Source of the DNA: Stropharia rugosoannulata
Lineage: Eukaryota; Basidiomycota; Agaricomycetes; Agaricales; Strophariaceae
Direction of reading: 5' to 3'
Assembly: GCA_028532985.1 (NCBI GenBank)
Contig: JANCIK010000005.1
Span: forward strand, 2,424,501-2,488,500
DNA length: 64,000 nt
Shown: positions 22,655 through 33,618 of the stretch, piece after piece
Position numbering within the stretch: the stretch's first letter is position 1
Layout of the letters: each line of letters opens with the position of its first letter
Notes under the pieces: model-generated
What the model saw: the letters and a program-made list of their open reading frames with translations, nothing else
What the model was told of the DNA's origin: nothing
Database searches by the model: none
Program-made: the position numbers and the translations under genes

Positions 22655-24523
22655 TCACTTCTCCTCTTCGTCTGGTATTTCCATGAGTTCGTCGGGTATA
22701 TTAGCAGTGGTATCGTCGTGGGGTTTTGTGATGGTGACGGTTTCAAGCAGATTAACGATAGCTTCTAAATCATCCCCGCTCTTCGCTTCAACAAGCAGGG
22801 CACTCGTAGCTTCGTCGGCGCCGACTTCTGCCTCCGAAGCCTGTTCACCTTGGTCGGCATCGTCAGCACTCGAAGACGGGGGTGCAGCGTCGAGATCACT
22901 GTTCTGGGCACTATCATCATGCTGCGCTTCAGCATGCGCGGTGGTCTCGATTTCTTCCGAAGCACCCTTGAGAGCCTCAACCTCAAGCTCAGGCTCTGCA
23001 GCTTCGCTGGGGCTGGAGTGTCCAGCAGCCTCATCTGTCTCCTCGGCCTTGGCTTCCTCTGCCACAGATATCTGCTCTTCAGCCGCTACGACCGCAAGCC
23101 CGACCGCCGCAACTGACGAGGCGACAGCGGCAGCGTTTGGCGTATGTGTCACTGTGGCTGCCTCTTTGCGCGGCTTGGATGCTGGCGCGGCCTTGAGCTT
23201 CGCGGCCGGAGTTCTGGGGGCCGCTGGCGTGGACCGGCTCGAGTTCACGGCTGGCGTGGATCGGCTGGGGTTCGCGGCTGCGGCTGCCATTCGAGCCTGA
23301 GATGCCGCGGTAGGCTTGCTTAAGCGGTCGATGGAGTTGCTACTCAAATGCGTCTTCTTGGCTGGGGTCGGGACAGGAGGAGCCGCACTGCGCGACTTGG
23401 CGAGCGATGCTGCCGTTGGGGCGAATAGTCCAGTAGATGGCGTCTTGGGTCGACTTGAGCTGGGTGTCTTCGCCCGCGGGGTAGAAGTCGCTTCTGCTCG
23501 GGCAGGAGCCTTAGCACTGGCGGGTGTGGGTTTGCTGACAGGACGTTTGGCAGTAGCGCTTGAAGCACCCGACTGCCCCGTATGTTGCGGCTTCAACGGT
23601 TGGGTAGCCGCAGGTGCCAAGGATGTTCTTGAAGACGGGGATTTGAGGACCGATTTTGCAGGTGTCCTCGGGACTGCTGATGTCGCGGCCTTGGGTGGTG
23701 CAGGCGATCGTACGGCAGCAGCCGTCTTGGATGTAGCAGTCGACGCGCGAGGTGTTGACGGTGCCTTCAGTTTCCTGTTGTTTGCAAGGGTAGGAGTTGC
23801 TGCATTAGATTCGGGGACGTTTGGCTCTGGTTTGGCCGTGTCAGACGCTGATGGTGATACCATGGCACCCTGTTCGGAAGGACTAGGTAGATCTTTTCTC
23901 CAGTTTTCTAAGAAAGCGTTTGGTTCGACCTGGGCACCACTCTGCGAGGCGTTAAGCGCCTTTGCAGTGAGAGGGACGTCAGCGTCTGCTATCTCTGCGC
24001 CCGATGCATTCGACTTCTTATTAAATGCAGCATCAGCAGGTGGGTTGGATAAAGATGACGAGATAAGAGGGGGAGGCGGATAACGAGAATAAAGAGGTGG
24101 TACAATCGGACTCTGTTTCTGCGCTGATTCAGTGGTAGACTTTGGAGGCCATTCCCGACGTTCCTTGACTTCCTCCTTGACCGAATCTCCTGTGATATGG
24201 GAGACGACGCTGGAGCTACGCGACGGTGAGCTGGCAGAGAGGGATAGACGCTTTGTTTGGGTCTCAAATTTCCCTATAAGATTGGCCACACTCTGGCGTG
24301 GACGCTCATCTGGAAGTGGCCTGCAACAGTCATGCAAGTGGTCGGAATCAACTCAAAACGCGCCATGACATCTCTGCAGGGACTTACATCTCCGCCCCTG
24401 AGACCAGTGTCTGACTGGTGGTGATGCGATGGGTGTATCGGATGAGGTGGCAGTAGAGGTTGAAGGAGCGTAAGGATACTTTCTGGATGCGTCAACTGTC
24501 CACTTGTGCTCATGGCACGACAT
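22655..24523 (-). CDS. Low-complexity Ala/Pro/Ser-rich protein with acidic tail, function unknown
   Basis: I do not recognise the family. A single open frame of 560 codons runs from 24337 to 22655. It contains a conserved-looking opening, RPRQSVANLIGKFETQTKR, then a Ser/Pro/Lys-rich basic middle with repeated RSTPA and RTPA units (SRSTPAVNSSRSTPA near 23260), and an acidic last third (SEAAEPELEVEAL, ETVTITKPHDD, MEIPDEEEK). The composition is like microtubule- or chromatin-associated linker proteins, but no domain supports that. For the 5' end I join an exon starting at ATG 24523 (MSCHEHKWTVDASRKYPYAP) through a 78-base intron to ERPRQSV, which keeps frame and composition; another acceptor 10 bases upstream would give a start codon split by the intron. 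Long open frames on the opposite strand (22683 and 23316) are shadows of this GC-rich repetitive code. Confidence 0.65.
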
Positions 24524-25870
24524 TAGGTAATGTGTCGTGAGGTTTATATCAAGTTGCCAAGGTTCCTGTTGCCGACACCGTGCTCTGGCTCTCACAAGGC
24601 ACACGAATGCATCTTCATCGTTCACTACTTTCTATGCTATGTAAACCGTCGTTTGATATGTGATTTGAAACGTTATATAAGACTATGAGGGCTTCTGCTC
24701 TTCGCCGAAAAGCACTCGCTGCTCAGGAAATCTGTAACAGCCATATATGCCTAAATGGAAACTAAAGTCAAGATCTTTGGCATTGTCTTACGGGTTGGTT
24801 CCAGCCTCATAGAATGGTGCGTGCAGCGGGCTAACCGCGGTGGAATTATGATCAATAGTGAGCAGGCGTTCCAGTCGACAAACAAGTAGGCTCTCCACAC
24901 GCCATACAATGCAACTAATTCACGTACATCAACGAACGCCTACCTGACGGTTCAAGAAGTGCTCCTACACCTCGTCGTATTTTTTCTCGTATATCACGAG
25001 GGACAATAGATAATAGACAATAGCCTTCACTGAGCTTATTGAAGACGTATCCAGCAAGCAAGCATACACCGCTACAAGGCAATATACAAATTACAGAAGA
25101 CGGATGGGCAAAACTGCAAAGAGATACGCAGTATGCGGTGAGCCGAGGGGCATAAATTGACATGAGCATAAACGTGAGGTACCAAACAAGTAGAATTCTG
25201 CAAGCATACGCGTTGGGCAAGCTCAGCCGTATAGGGGCATTTCACACGGATGGCGGCCTCGCTGCGTTCTCTTGAGGAGTACGTGTATTCCGGACTTAAG
25301 CAACAGTCTGCGCGTTGTCCTGAGTGTATGCGCACAGACACCGATTTGATCATACACGGCCAGCAAGTAAGTGCTTTGTTCCCTGGGCAGTCTTCCTTGA
25401 GTATATGCTAGAGTCACGGTTCTAGTGTTGGTGTTCCGGGCGTGAAGTGCGGATTTCGTCGATGCACTGGTCATTTTTGGAGGAAGGTGACGTTTTCAGG
25501 AAGGTCAATGAAAGAATTTTTATTGTATTTTTAGCTCCGCTATATGATGTCAAGCTTGAAGTTAACAAAGGGTCAGGCAGAGTCACAGTGCAGCAAGAGG
25601 ACAAGAGTGAATGTATCAAGCCAGTAAGGAACATTGAGGTAGTAGGGAGCAAGTCTTGAAAAGTTCACTGCGCTGCACAGTCATCACGTGAGCGTATTGA
25701 CATCATACGACGGCGGCGTCGACGAAAGCGCTTACGATGCTACCATCTCAGTCTCAGACCTCATAAAAACTCTTTGGCATACTGATCCGACTATATGTGC
25801 ACTGGCTAATCTCGTAAAACTCCTTCTGCCAGTCTAGACTTACCAATATCCACAACGCAATTCTATAACC
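24524..25870. other. Intergenic, divergent promoter region
   Basis: No gene recognised. It would hold promoters of the low-complexity gene (-) and the CIA30 gene (+). Open frames here are short and without motif. Confidence 0.45.
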
Positions 25871-26882
25871 ATGACATCCCACTGGCGGAACTACTTCCAA
25901 CGAAGTGCCCAAATAATAACCAAGGGTCTCTCTGACAGTGCGCCGCCTCGATTTACCACCCATACACTCACTGACATCCACTCTACGCAGTCATACTAAT
26001 GAAAGGCGCCGACCCTGTGGGCAAGGCGCGCACCGCGTTCACGTTCAACACCCTCGAGGATATCAACAGCGTCGCAACGGGGTGCGACGGGGACAGCGGC
26101 GGCTTGTCCACGACGCACTTCACGCTCAACACGCAGCCCGAGGTGAACACGCCTATCGGACGGCCCGCGACGGGCATGTTCTGGGGCGAGATGCACCTCA
26201 AGGTGAAGCCCGGCATGGAGAACAAGATACGCGGCGGCTGGGCTGGATTCCGGAATAAAGTGAGCCTCTTCATCACCTGTATCTGTTAGCGGAGGGACTG
26301 CGCTGACGGCAGGAACACTGATTGTCTTGTCTTAGAATAGACCGACTATGTTCGGGAATATGTACGATGACGCGTCGGGGTACGACTATTTAGGACTGCG
26401 CGTGCGTGCTGGCGGGGACCCGCGCACGCACAGTTCATATTTTGTCAATGTGCAAACGGCCGGCCCAGTCCAGACGGACTTGTGGCAGCACAGGCTATTC
26501 TTCCAAAAGAGCGACAACACCTGGGAGGACGTATATGTGCGTTTGAGCGCTAATTGTCGTACTTTTAACTCTGACCTATTATCAATTGGGGCTAGATTCC
26601 ATTCCACAGCTTCGTACGCACAAATGCAGGCGAATTGTCTGAGTTCCAGATGGAGATGATGAGGGAGAACATCAAGAGCATTGGCATATCAATTCTTGGT
26701 GGCAATAGCGGCGTTGAGGGTAAATACGAGCTCGGGATTGACTCCATTCGTTTCCTCAACGAAGAAGACATGTCCGAAAGTATCACAGGTCAGCATCTAG
26801 TTAGTTTCTAATTCTACCCCATTGAACCTCCTTTATAGAAGAACTATCTGAGAAGTCTTCTTTGAATGAAAAGCAGCCATAA
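25871..26882 (+). CDS. CIA30 / NDUFAF1-type mitochondrial complex I assembly factor
   Basis: A mitochondrial assembly factor for NADH:ubiquinone oxidoreductase. The ATG at 25871 begins MTSHWRNYFQRSAQIITKGL, a basic amphipathic start fitting mitochondrial import. A 52-base intron joins LSD to IILMKGADPVGKARTAFTFN. The CIA30 domain (a carbohydrate-binding-like jelly roll) reads FNTLEDINSVATGCDGDSGG, STTHFTLN, GMFWGEMHLKV, GGWAGFRNK, then DYLGLRVRAGGDPRTHSSYF, VNVQTAGPVQTDLWQHRLFF, WEDVY and IPFHSFVRTNAGELSEFQME, with RENIKSIGISILGGNSG and YELGIDSIRF before the C-terminus NEKQP and TAA at 26880-26882. About 235 residues, four introns. The middle exons have higher GC than the flanks. Converges on RAS1. 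Confidence 0.88.
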
Positions 26883-27311
26883 AGAAAAACATATTTCACT
26901 GGCAAATAATGTTGCTTCAGATGTAAAATAGATTGGGAGTCGTACACTCTGCTCTTGTCATGGCTCTCACGAATACGGTACCTCGGATAATGAGCGCTCG
27001 TTCGTAAAATGATCGAAGTACCGGCGCTCTAATGTCAGTGCCCTTCCTCTACTTTTATTTGACGATGTACAGGAAACTCTGAGACTAAGTGATTAACGGA
27101 GATGCAAATCTAAGGAGTAATGAATACATGTTTTACTATTGACGCAGATAAAGTGAATTCCAGCTGTAGAAAAAGGAAGAGAAAATGAATCCACGAAGAA
27201 ATAGCGATATGAGGAAGGTCCCGAAATAGACGAGATAGAGCAATGAAGGCTATAGAACTAGAACATGGAGATCAGCAAAGGAAAGAAGTCGAATACGGTC
27301 GCGAAGGACAA
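26883..27311. other. Convergent 3' region between CIA30 and RAS1
   Basis: No gene seen. AT-rich, consistent with two 3' untranslated regions. Confidence 0.5.
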
Positions 27312-28358
27312 TTAGAGGACAACACAGCCGGCACAGCACCCAGGAGCATCTTCATTCTGGTCTTTGGCGTCGTACGCTCCTGTGCTGCCCCCATTGCCTG
27401 CCAGGGCCGGGCGACCGGTTTGTTGTTCCTGGTGGGCGATCAATCAGATTGGACGCTCTGCGACCGACGGGATATCATGTGCGAACCTTATTGTACTTTC
27501 GAATTTCGCGAACAAGGTTGCTAAAGGCCTCATCAACATTGATCCGTTGCTTCGCTGACGTCTCGATGAACTTGCAGCCAAAGTGCTTGGCAAGGTCGCG
27601 GCCCTCTGTGCATGCTATAGGTTAGCCGTCTGCTATGCGGGCGGGGATGGCGGAGCGGAAACGCACCATTCATGCCCACCTGGCGCTCGTACTCCAAGTC
27701 GCACTTGTTAGCGACGACGATCACAGGGAACGAATCCTGGTCCTTGACGCGCAGGATCTGTTGATGGAACGTGCTGATTTCCTCGAAGGAATCGCGGGAG
27801 GTGATAGAGTACACCAATAAAAAGCCCTCTCCTGTGCGCATATACTGTTCGCGCATAGCACTGTGACATAATAGTTGGCGTGAGCATATGAAAATCCAAG
27901 TGGTGCGGCACGGCAGAGCGCGCCTCGAGGCTTCGGCAATAGGGAGAGGGGCGATAGTGCTGGTGGCAAAAAAAAAACTTACCCGTACTCCTCCTGGCCA
28001 GCAGTATCCAGAACGTCGAGTAGGGCAACCTCCTCGTCAATTACGCACTGTTTGCGGTATGAGTCTTCGAGGTTGGTCAGCAACGTATTGCACCAATTGT
28101 TGTCACCGACGGGCTTACCCTCGATTGTGGGATCATACTCGTCGACGAAGTGACTTTGAATGAACTGAATAGTCAAAGCAGACTTGCCGACGCCTGGAGA
28201 GGGCCATGCATCAGGGGAAGGGGGGCAGTCGGCGGCAAGTACACTGACCTCCTCCTCCCACGACCACCAACTTGTATTCTCGCAAAAACGGAGCCTGTTA
28301 AGGGGTCAGCGACGCGGCACAAAGTCAGAGAAGAGGCGCTGCGTACCCTAGCAGCCAT
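27312..28358 (-). CDS. RAS1: Ras1 small GTPase
   Basis: A membrane-anchored GTP switch controlling cAMP, MAP-kinase, mating and hyphal growth pathways. The start at 28358 gives [20 protein letters not shown], joined to [15 protein letters not shown]. The P-loop is G-x4-GKS with glycines at the human 12/13 positions; effector loop [15 protein letters not shown]; switch [22 protein letters not shown] with the catalytic Gln intact; NKCD and ETSAK base-recognition motifs. The tail after REIRKYNK is spliced (GTTCGC donor) to [20 protein letters not shown] and ends GCCAGCVVL: two palmitoylation-type cysteines and a CAAX box CVVL, whose Leu favours geranylgeranylation, though fungal Ras is usually farnesylated. 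The stop is at 27312-27314. About 212 residues, six introns. It is Ras rather than Rap/Rsr by switch sequence and tail. Confidence 0.95.
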
Positions 28359-29682
28359 GGCCTTGAATTAAGAGAATTGGTATAGACTGGTAGGGAGGAT
28401 AGTGACAGCGGAGGGACTGGGATACGGGCGGGGAAACGAGATTCAAAGCATCAGGCTTCCGACTATAATAGGACTGCCCCACCAAGCACATGCAAACAAA
28501 GCGCAGATGGACAGATGTTGGCTGTGTCCTTACGTCTCATCTCGACACCCCTTGCACAGCAGCGAAATACTCGTTTCCACACCTCTACTTCTACCTGCAC
28601 TTTTAGCATGAGCTCTGCACTGACTACTGATATGTCAATATATTTTCTCCAGTTAACGCTTGCGACGCTTGTCATGCACACCACAACCAGCATGCCTGAT
28701 CAGGATAGCTGCCATAGACTGTCATCAGCTAGTGCAACAAATCTATCTGTCCTGACTCATGATAAATCTTCCCAAGTAGTGTCACCTGCTCCACCATCAA
28801 GGAGACCATCTCGTGAGGTTTCTGCGACGTAATCTCATGCAAACGAGCATGGCTGAGCTACCCGTTAGGACAAGCTTTTGACTATTTAGACTCAGGCTTA
28901 GGCATCAGTACTTCGCTGGAGTATCTAACCCTGTAGGATCTGGTGACTATAGGGCTACTTTATGAAACGAGTCTCCGCCTTTCTGCCTGGAGGGACGTAT
29001 CCAACCTCAAGAAACAATATTACCTGATGCACGATGGTTCTTGGACTAGCAACCATTTAGTACCTTCTGAACCTGCTTATTCAAGTGTCTTGGACTGTAG
29101 TATGTCTGAAACTGCGTATTGTCCGTTGTTCTTGGGCAACGCTCCCAATAACATGGGCTAAGTATTATACGAGACCCTCTGTTTCACGTTCGCAACCACG
29201 TATAATTTTTTTGGGGCTATCTGCGGCCCTGCGGGCGTACTGCAAGTTACCTGTTCTCAAATTAAATTCAGGTCCTCATTCAAACGCATCCTTATAGAAC
29301 TCAGATTTCAAAAAGATATAGATTGGACAAGGTGGAGAGACGGTGGTAAATGGCAACTTAAAACCGACGCCCGAGCCCACAGGGTAATGAAAGTTTGTAT
29401 CCTAGCACACGTGGCATACAACGCCAGACATGACCTCAGTGGAGAGGATTGTGCTTATGCATATATGCCCGGCCGCATACACATTTACGGAGAATGGCCC
29501 AAATGCATCAATAAGATATTACACACAGAAGCACCCAGCTAATACAAAACAAGCAAGCAAGTACTAGGCATGAGCAGCATTATCCAGATCCAACGTATTG
29601 AATCGATTAAAAAATAGTTTACACAGGTCGTGCTTTTGGCGGTCTCGTCAAGATTCTCCAAAGAGAACAATGAGTACACACC
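28359..29682. other. 1.3-kb region: RAS1 promoter and TRAP-alpha 3' side
   Basis: No gene recognised on either strand; open frames (28515 plus, 28943 plus, 29085 plus) lack motifs and splice continuations. Confidence 0.4.
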
Positions 29683-30867
29683 CTATTTTTTGCCCTTCCT
29701 CCTTTTACCCTCTGTACCGCTGGTCTCCACGCCACTGAGTTCGTCGCCGCTGGTACCGCTAATCACTCCACTTTGCTTCTTTCCCGCTTTCGTCTTGCGC
29801 AAGTGGTGTTCGGGAATCCACTCCTCCTGGTATCCTCCTGCGCCGGTAGCCGTAACAGTGCCGACGGGGGCGCTGACAGAATCGGTAGTCGGCTTCCTGG
29901 CCCGAGATTTTTTCTGTTGGGGAACAAAGGTGGTGTACGCCAGGTAAACTAAACCGCTCAGCAAGGCCGCAACGATTGCGTAAGTAGATAAGCTAATGGA
30001 AAGTATCAAAATCAACGGCTGCGACACAAAATGCAAAAGATTATTTAGCGTACAGCTTGAGGTCAAAAATAGACAGTGCTGGGTCAACGACGGTTACAAT
30101 GGAGTCGTATGCTTCAGTCCTGAATGTACCGTCCTGAATGTGAGCGACGTCAGGGTATTACTAGATGGAGAAACAAGGAATTTATAGACCTCGGTAGTAT
30201 GTTCCAGCCAGATATTCAGGCGATGATCACCGGGCTATTCCAAGAAATATTGTGAGCGATTGCAATGGCTATTTTTAGGGGTATATACCTTCAACCTAGT
30301 GCGATGTTAGCGGGTGGTCGTCCTGACCAATGTAATAATTTACTCACTCGCTATGAAAAGAAAAAGGGATCTGGAGTTTCATGTCGTTGATCAACGGAAT
30401 TCCGTATTTCGAGGTGGTTATCTACACCAATTGTATCAGAACCCGCGCCAATCGTAAACGGTCTTCAAACGGCGCACTCACGTTCTTCAATAGAGCTTGC
30501 GTGTCCGGGTGCACGAACGCGCCCCCGATGTTCACCAGAGTCACGTTGCGGCCCGACTTGTTCTCCACAGTGACCGTCATGGCATTCTTTTCGCCGTTGA
30601 CAACCTCTACCGGTGTAATAAAACGTCTTAGGTTGCAGGGTTCATGCAGGTGTCGTGCGATACGTACGATTGAATGCATTCGTTTCCGGGAAAGCCGCTG
30701 AAGCCAGAATTTCTGGAACGGCCTCCTGTTCCGTGGCTACGGAGTTTATATCATATTACTGCCTAATTCAAGGACTAGAGGAGGAAACGCGTACCAGAGT
30801 CCGATGCTAGAGCAAGGCCGAACATGGCCAGCGACACTGCGGCGCTGAAAACGGACGCGACGCGCAT
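29683..30867 (-). CDS. Translocon-associated protein subunit alpha (TRAP-alpha/Irc22 family)
   Basis: A single-pass ER membrane protein associated with the Sec61 translocon. The start at 30867 gives the signal peptide MRVASVFSAAVSLAMFGLAL. The lumenal domain reads FITPVEVVNGEKNAMTVTVE then NKSGRNVTLVNIGGAFVHPD and LLKNVSAPFE, with several N-glycosylation sequons, and continues over exons near 30230-30370 and 30070-30180 (FRTEAYDSIV, VVDPALSIFDL). One transmembrane helix follows, ISLSTYAIVAALLSGLVYLA (about 29960), then a basic cytosolic tail (QQKKSRARKP; EEWIPEHHLRK; TEGKRRKGKK) ending at TAG 29683-29685. This order (signal peptide, immunoglobulin-like lumenal domain, one helix, basic tail) is typical of TRAP-alpha. 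About 260 residues. Confidence 0.82.
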
Positions 30868-31285
30868 TATAGTAACTTTAAGACAAAGACAGGTGAGACG
30901 GAAGGTATAGGATGGGATATGTAGAGAGAAGGAAACGCTCCAGTGCCACGTCCGCAAAGCAGATCTGGCATCTTGCATCATGCTCACGTGGTCATGAATG
31001 GCATCTAATCTTATCGCGTGCCTTGCTTCTTCCTCTAACTGCACGCCAATCATCCCAAGAAGATTCATACAGAGTAATTATATATCATACTTTTACAAGG
31101 TACATTTGCGCGGCTTGTCGCCTGAGCAATAATAATACACCCAACCCCTTTCTAGGCCGGACAGCCTCGAGACTAGAAACTGCCGCACGATGCAGATCAT
31201 TCATTTGATCTTCACTCTTCCTGACGGACTGTCAATGCGCGGGCTTCGACTTAAGACACAAAATTTTGACTTTTGCTTCATAGCT
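30868..31285. other. Intergenic region upstream of TRAP-alpha
   Basis: No gene seen; TRAP-alpha promoter and the 3' side of SWD2. Confidence 0.5.
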
Positions 31286-32651
31286 TCACGCAGTTCCTTT
31301 CTTCTTCAGAGCATCATCCGTATCTCCGCTGGGATCAGGAAGCCAGAATGCCTACGCCAAATCAGAAAATCATGTTGGAAAGTCGGGAAGAAATACACGT
31401 ACCAACTCTGTTCCTGCCGTGCACATCATCGCAAATCGAGGGTTAAACTTAACACAGCGAGAAGGTCCTGGATGTCCGTCCAAGGCTACGGTGGGCTGCA
31501 GTCGTATCGGCGGTTTTTTGCGCTCTGGTTCGGTGCGCACAGGCAGGTTTTGGACGTCCCAGATCATGATTCTACCGTCAAGGCTTCCGCTTATGACATA
31601 TTTGCTGTCTGGGGTCCACGACACTTCCTCGCCGCTGATACCTTTTGACGGCTCGATCAAGGGGGCAACATTCAGACTTTTCCTCTCCAACCCAATATGA
31701 CCTTCCAGCTTAGCCATCATGTACCCTTCAAAAGCATCTAGAATATAATGGGCACTCCCCGAGCATCCGACGAGTAGATACTTTCCATCAGAAGAAAAGG
31801 ACATGGATGTCACGAATATCGGGCGTGGAGGATAGCTGATGAGAGAAAGGGTAGGATCGTCGAGGTCGATGGTGAGAAACGGTGCCTTGTCAAAATTTGC
31901 CTGGTCATAGAGAAGAATTTTCGAGAACGCTCCAACGGCGACGGCGAATACCATACCCGTTGAGTCGTATGCAACGATCGGTGGACATGGAAGTGACAAA
32001 AGGCCTCTGCACACCGGAGATCGAAGATCCCATAGTCTCACAGTTTTATCCACAGAACCCGACATGAAGCCGTCATCTATTGGGGAGACCTCAAGGGAAA
32101 CCACTCTTGCCTTGTGGCCGCGGAAATACTGCAGGTATTTGTTGTCGTGCAACGAATGGTACCGCAGTGTATCGTCTTCCTTTGTTGATGCGTGTATAAT
32201 TGCAGAGTTCTTATGAGTAAACCGCGGCAAATCGACTCCGTACTTCTTAGAATTAAGAGTCTTTAAGAGTCTGTTAATAATTATGTTAGCATGATTCAAC
32301 AAGAAGTGCCACTGGTATTACTCGCTTGCCAGTTTTGCAACTATACAACCGGAATGTCTCATCCTCGGCTGCTGTCACCATCGTATCCCCTCTGTCATCA
32401 AATGTAATCCCAGTAATGCTCCGTGATGTGTTATGTGGCCTGGGAGGGTGGCCAGCAGGGGGTGGTGGGGTCGGGAGGGTATTGTCAACAGCTGTTTTGA
32501 ATAATTTAGCAGGTTTCATCTTGGCCTGCGTTTAAACCTGTCAGAAAGCGAGAAGTCCTACCAACTCCAAATAGCATACCAGCATCTGGTTATTGAGATT
32601 GATGGTCGGAGGCGTTGGGTTGCCATTGCTTGAGCTGGGGTTAGGCGCCAT
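31286..32651 (-). CDS. SWD2: Swd2/WDR82, WD40 subunit of COMPASS and cleavage/polyadenylation factor
   Basis: A WD40 propeller that brings the Set1 H3K4 methyltransferase to transcribed genes and also works in 3' end formation. The start at 32651 gives MAPNPSSSNGNPTPPTINLN, and a short intron leads to MKPAKLFKTAVDN. Repeats: SITGITFDDRGDTMVTAAED with FRLYSCKTGKR; NSKKYGVDLPRFTHKNSAII; YHSLHDNKYLQYFRGHKARV; VSPIDDGFMSGSVDKTVRLW followed by DLRSP; the family-specific segments PIVAYDSTGMVFAVAVGA and SFSSDGKYLLVGCSGS; and TPDSKYVISGSLDGRIMIWD. The last exon ends DPSGDTDDALKKKGTA at 31286. About 410 residues. The KYGVDL and HDNKYLQYFRGH motifs distinguish Swd2 from other WD40 proteins. It is divergent from RPB5 with 77 bases between start codons. 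Confidence 0.93.
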
Positions 32652-32728
32652 TCTGAAAGGAGAGGCTAAGAAGATGATTGTCGGAGTCCCAAATATTTTA
32701 ACAGTGACCATTCTTGTTCTGCTTCGTC
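32652..32728. promoter_or_regulatory. 77-base divergent promoter of SWD2 and RPB5
   Basis: The two start codons face away from each other with only 77 bases between them, so both 5' untranslated regions and core promoters must share or overlap this space. No TATA box is evident. Confidence 0.6.
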
Positions 32729-33618
32729 ATGGGCGACGTCGACGAAACTGCAAAACTATGGAAAGTGAACCGTACAGTTCACGAACTCGTCAAGGATAGG
32801 GTCAGTAGTGCTGATTTTAGCTTTGCTTTATCTAAAGACTTATTTTGCCAGGGTTTCCAAGTTTCTGATGAAGAAATTAATATGGACCTCCAACGGTTTC
32901 GGGACGCGTATGCTAACAGTGCCGGCACCGTTGAGTGAGTCAATGTGTATTGGATACCTTCATAAACCGTACTCATATATTACAAGTCGACAGCAGTTGA
33001 ACTTCTACACGACATCGCGAACGAACCCAACGGACCAGATCTTCGTCTTCTTTTCGGACGAGAAAAGTGTCGGCGTAAAATCTATGCGAAAGTATGTTGT
33101 TTTTCTCCTGAAATCGAGTGAGCAGGGCTTACTCTGTCTAAAGACTTCTTAATATCTTGGAAGAGAAATCTATTCAACGCGGTATCATCGTCTTCCCAGG
33201 AAACATGACGCCATCGGCCCGCAAGGTACGCGCAGCTTTTCGTCCTCTTCGCTAACATTCAACGTACTTTCAGGTTATTTTGGCTATGTCGTCTGAATAC
33301 AAACTAGAGGAGTTCTCGGAAGCTGATCTCCTCGTAAACATTGTCCATCACACGCTAGTGCCTCGCCATGAAGTTTTGACGCCGGAGGAAAAGAAGGTGC
33401 TATTGGAGAGATAGTGCGTAGCGCGTCTATAACATAGTGGTCCTTGGTGATGACTTATTAATGCCGCACCCAGCCGCCTAAAAGAGACCCAGCTACCTCG
33501 TATTCAAGTAGCGGACCCCGTCGCAAGATACTACGGCCTGCGTCGAGGTCAGGTGGTCAAAATCACCCGCCCGAGCGAGACGGCTGGCCGATACGCCAGT
33601 TATCGCATATGCTTCTAG
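32729..33618 (+). CDS. RPB5: RNA polymerases I, II and III shared subunit Rpb5 (RPABC1)
   Basis: A common subunit at the downstream jaw of all three nuclear RNA polymerases. The ATG at 32729 starts [20 protein letters not shown], followed by [20 protein letters not shown]. Then come [35 protein letters not shown] and [20 protein letters not shown]. The conserved C-terminal domain reads [40 protein letters not shown] and [20 protein letters not shown], ending YASYRICF before TAG 33616-33618. All hallmark residues of the archaeal RpoH-like end ([26 protein letters not shown]) are intact. About 225 residues, six introns. Confidence 0.96.

Noticed and set aside
22683..23300. 205-codon plus-strand open frame, Ser/Ala-rich
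   Set aside because: Antisense shadow of the low-complexity GC-rich gene on the minus strand; no motif.
23316..24083. 255-codon plus-strand open frame
   Set aside because: Same reason; composition mirrors the Pro/Ala/Ser repeats opposite.
28173..28358. 61-codon open frame at the Ras1 start
   Set aside because: It reads through the first Ras1 intron; the spliced frame gives the Ras N-terminus.
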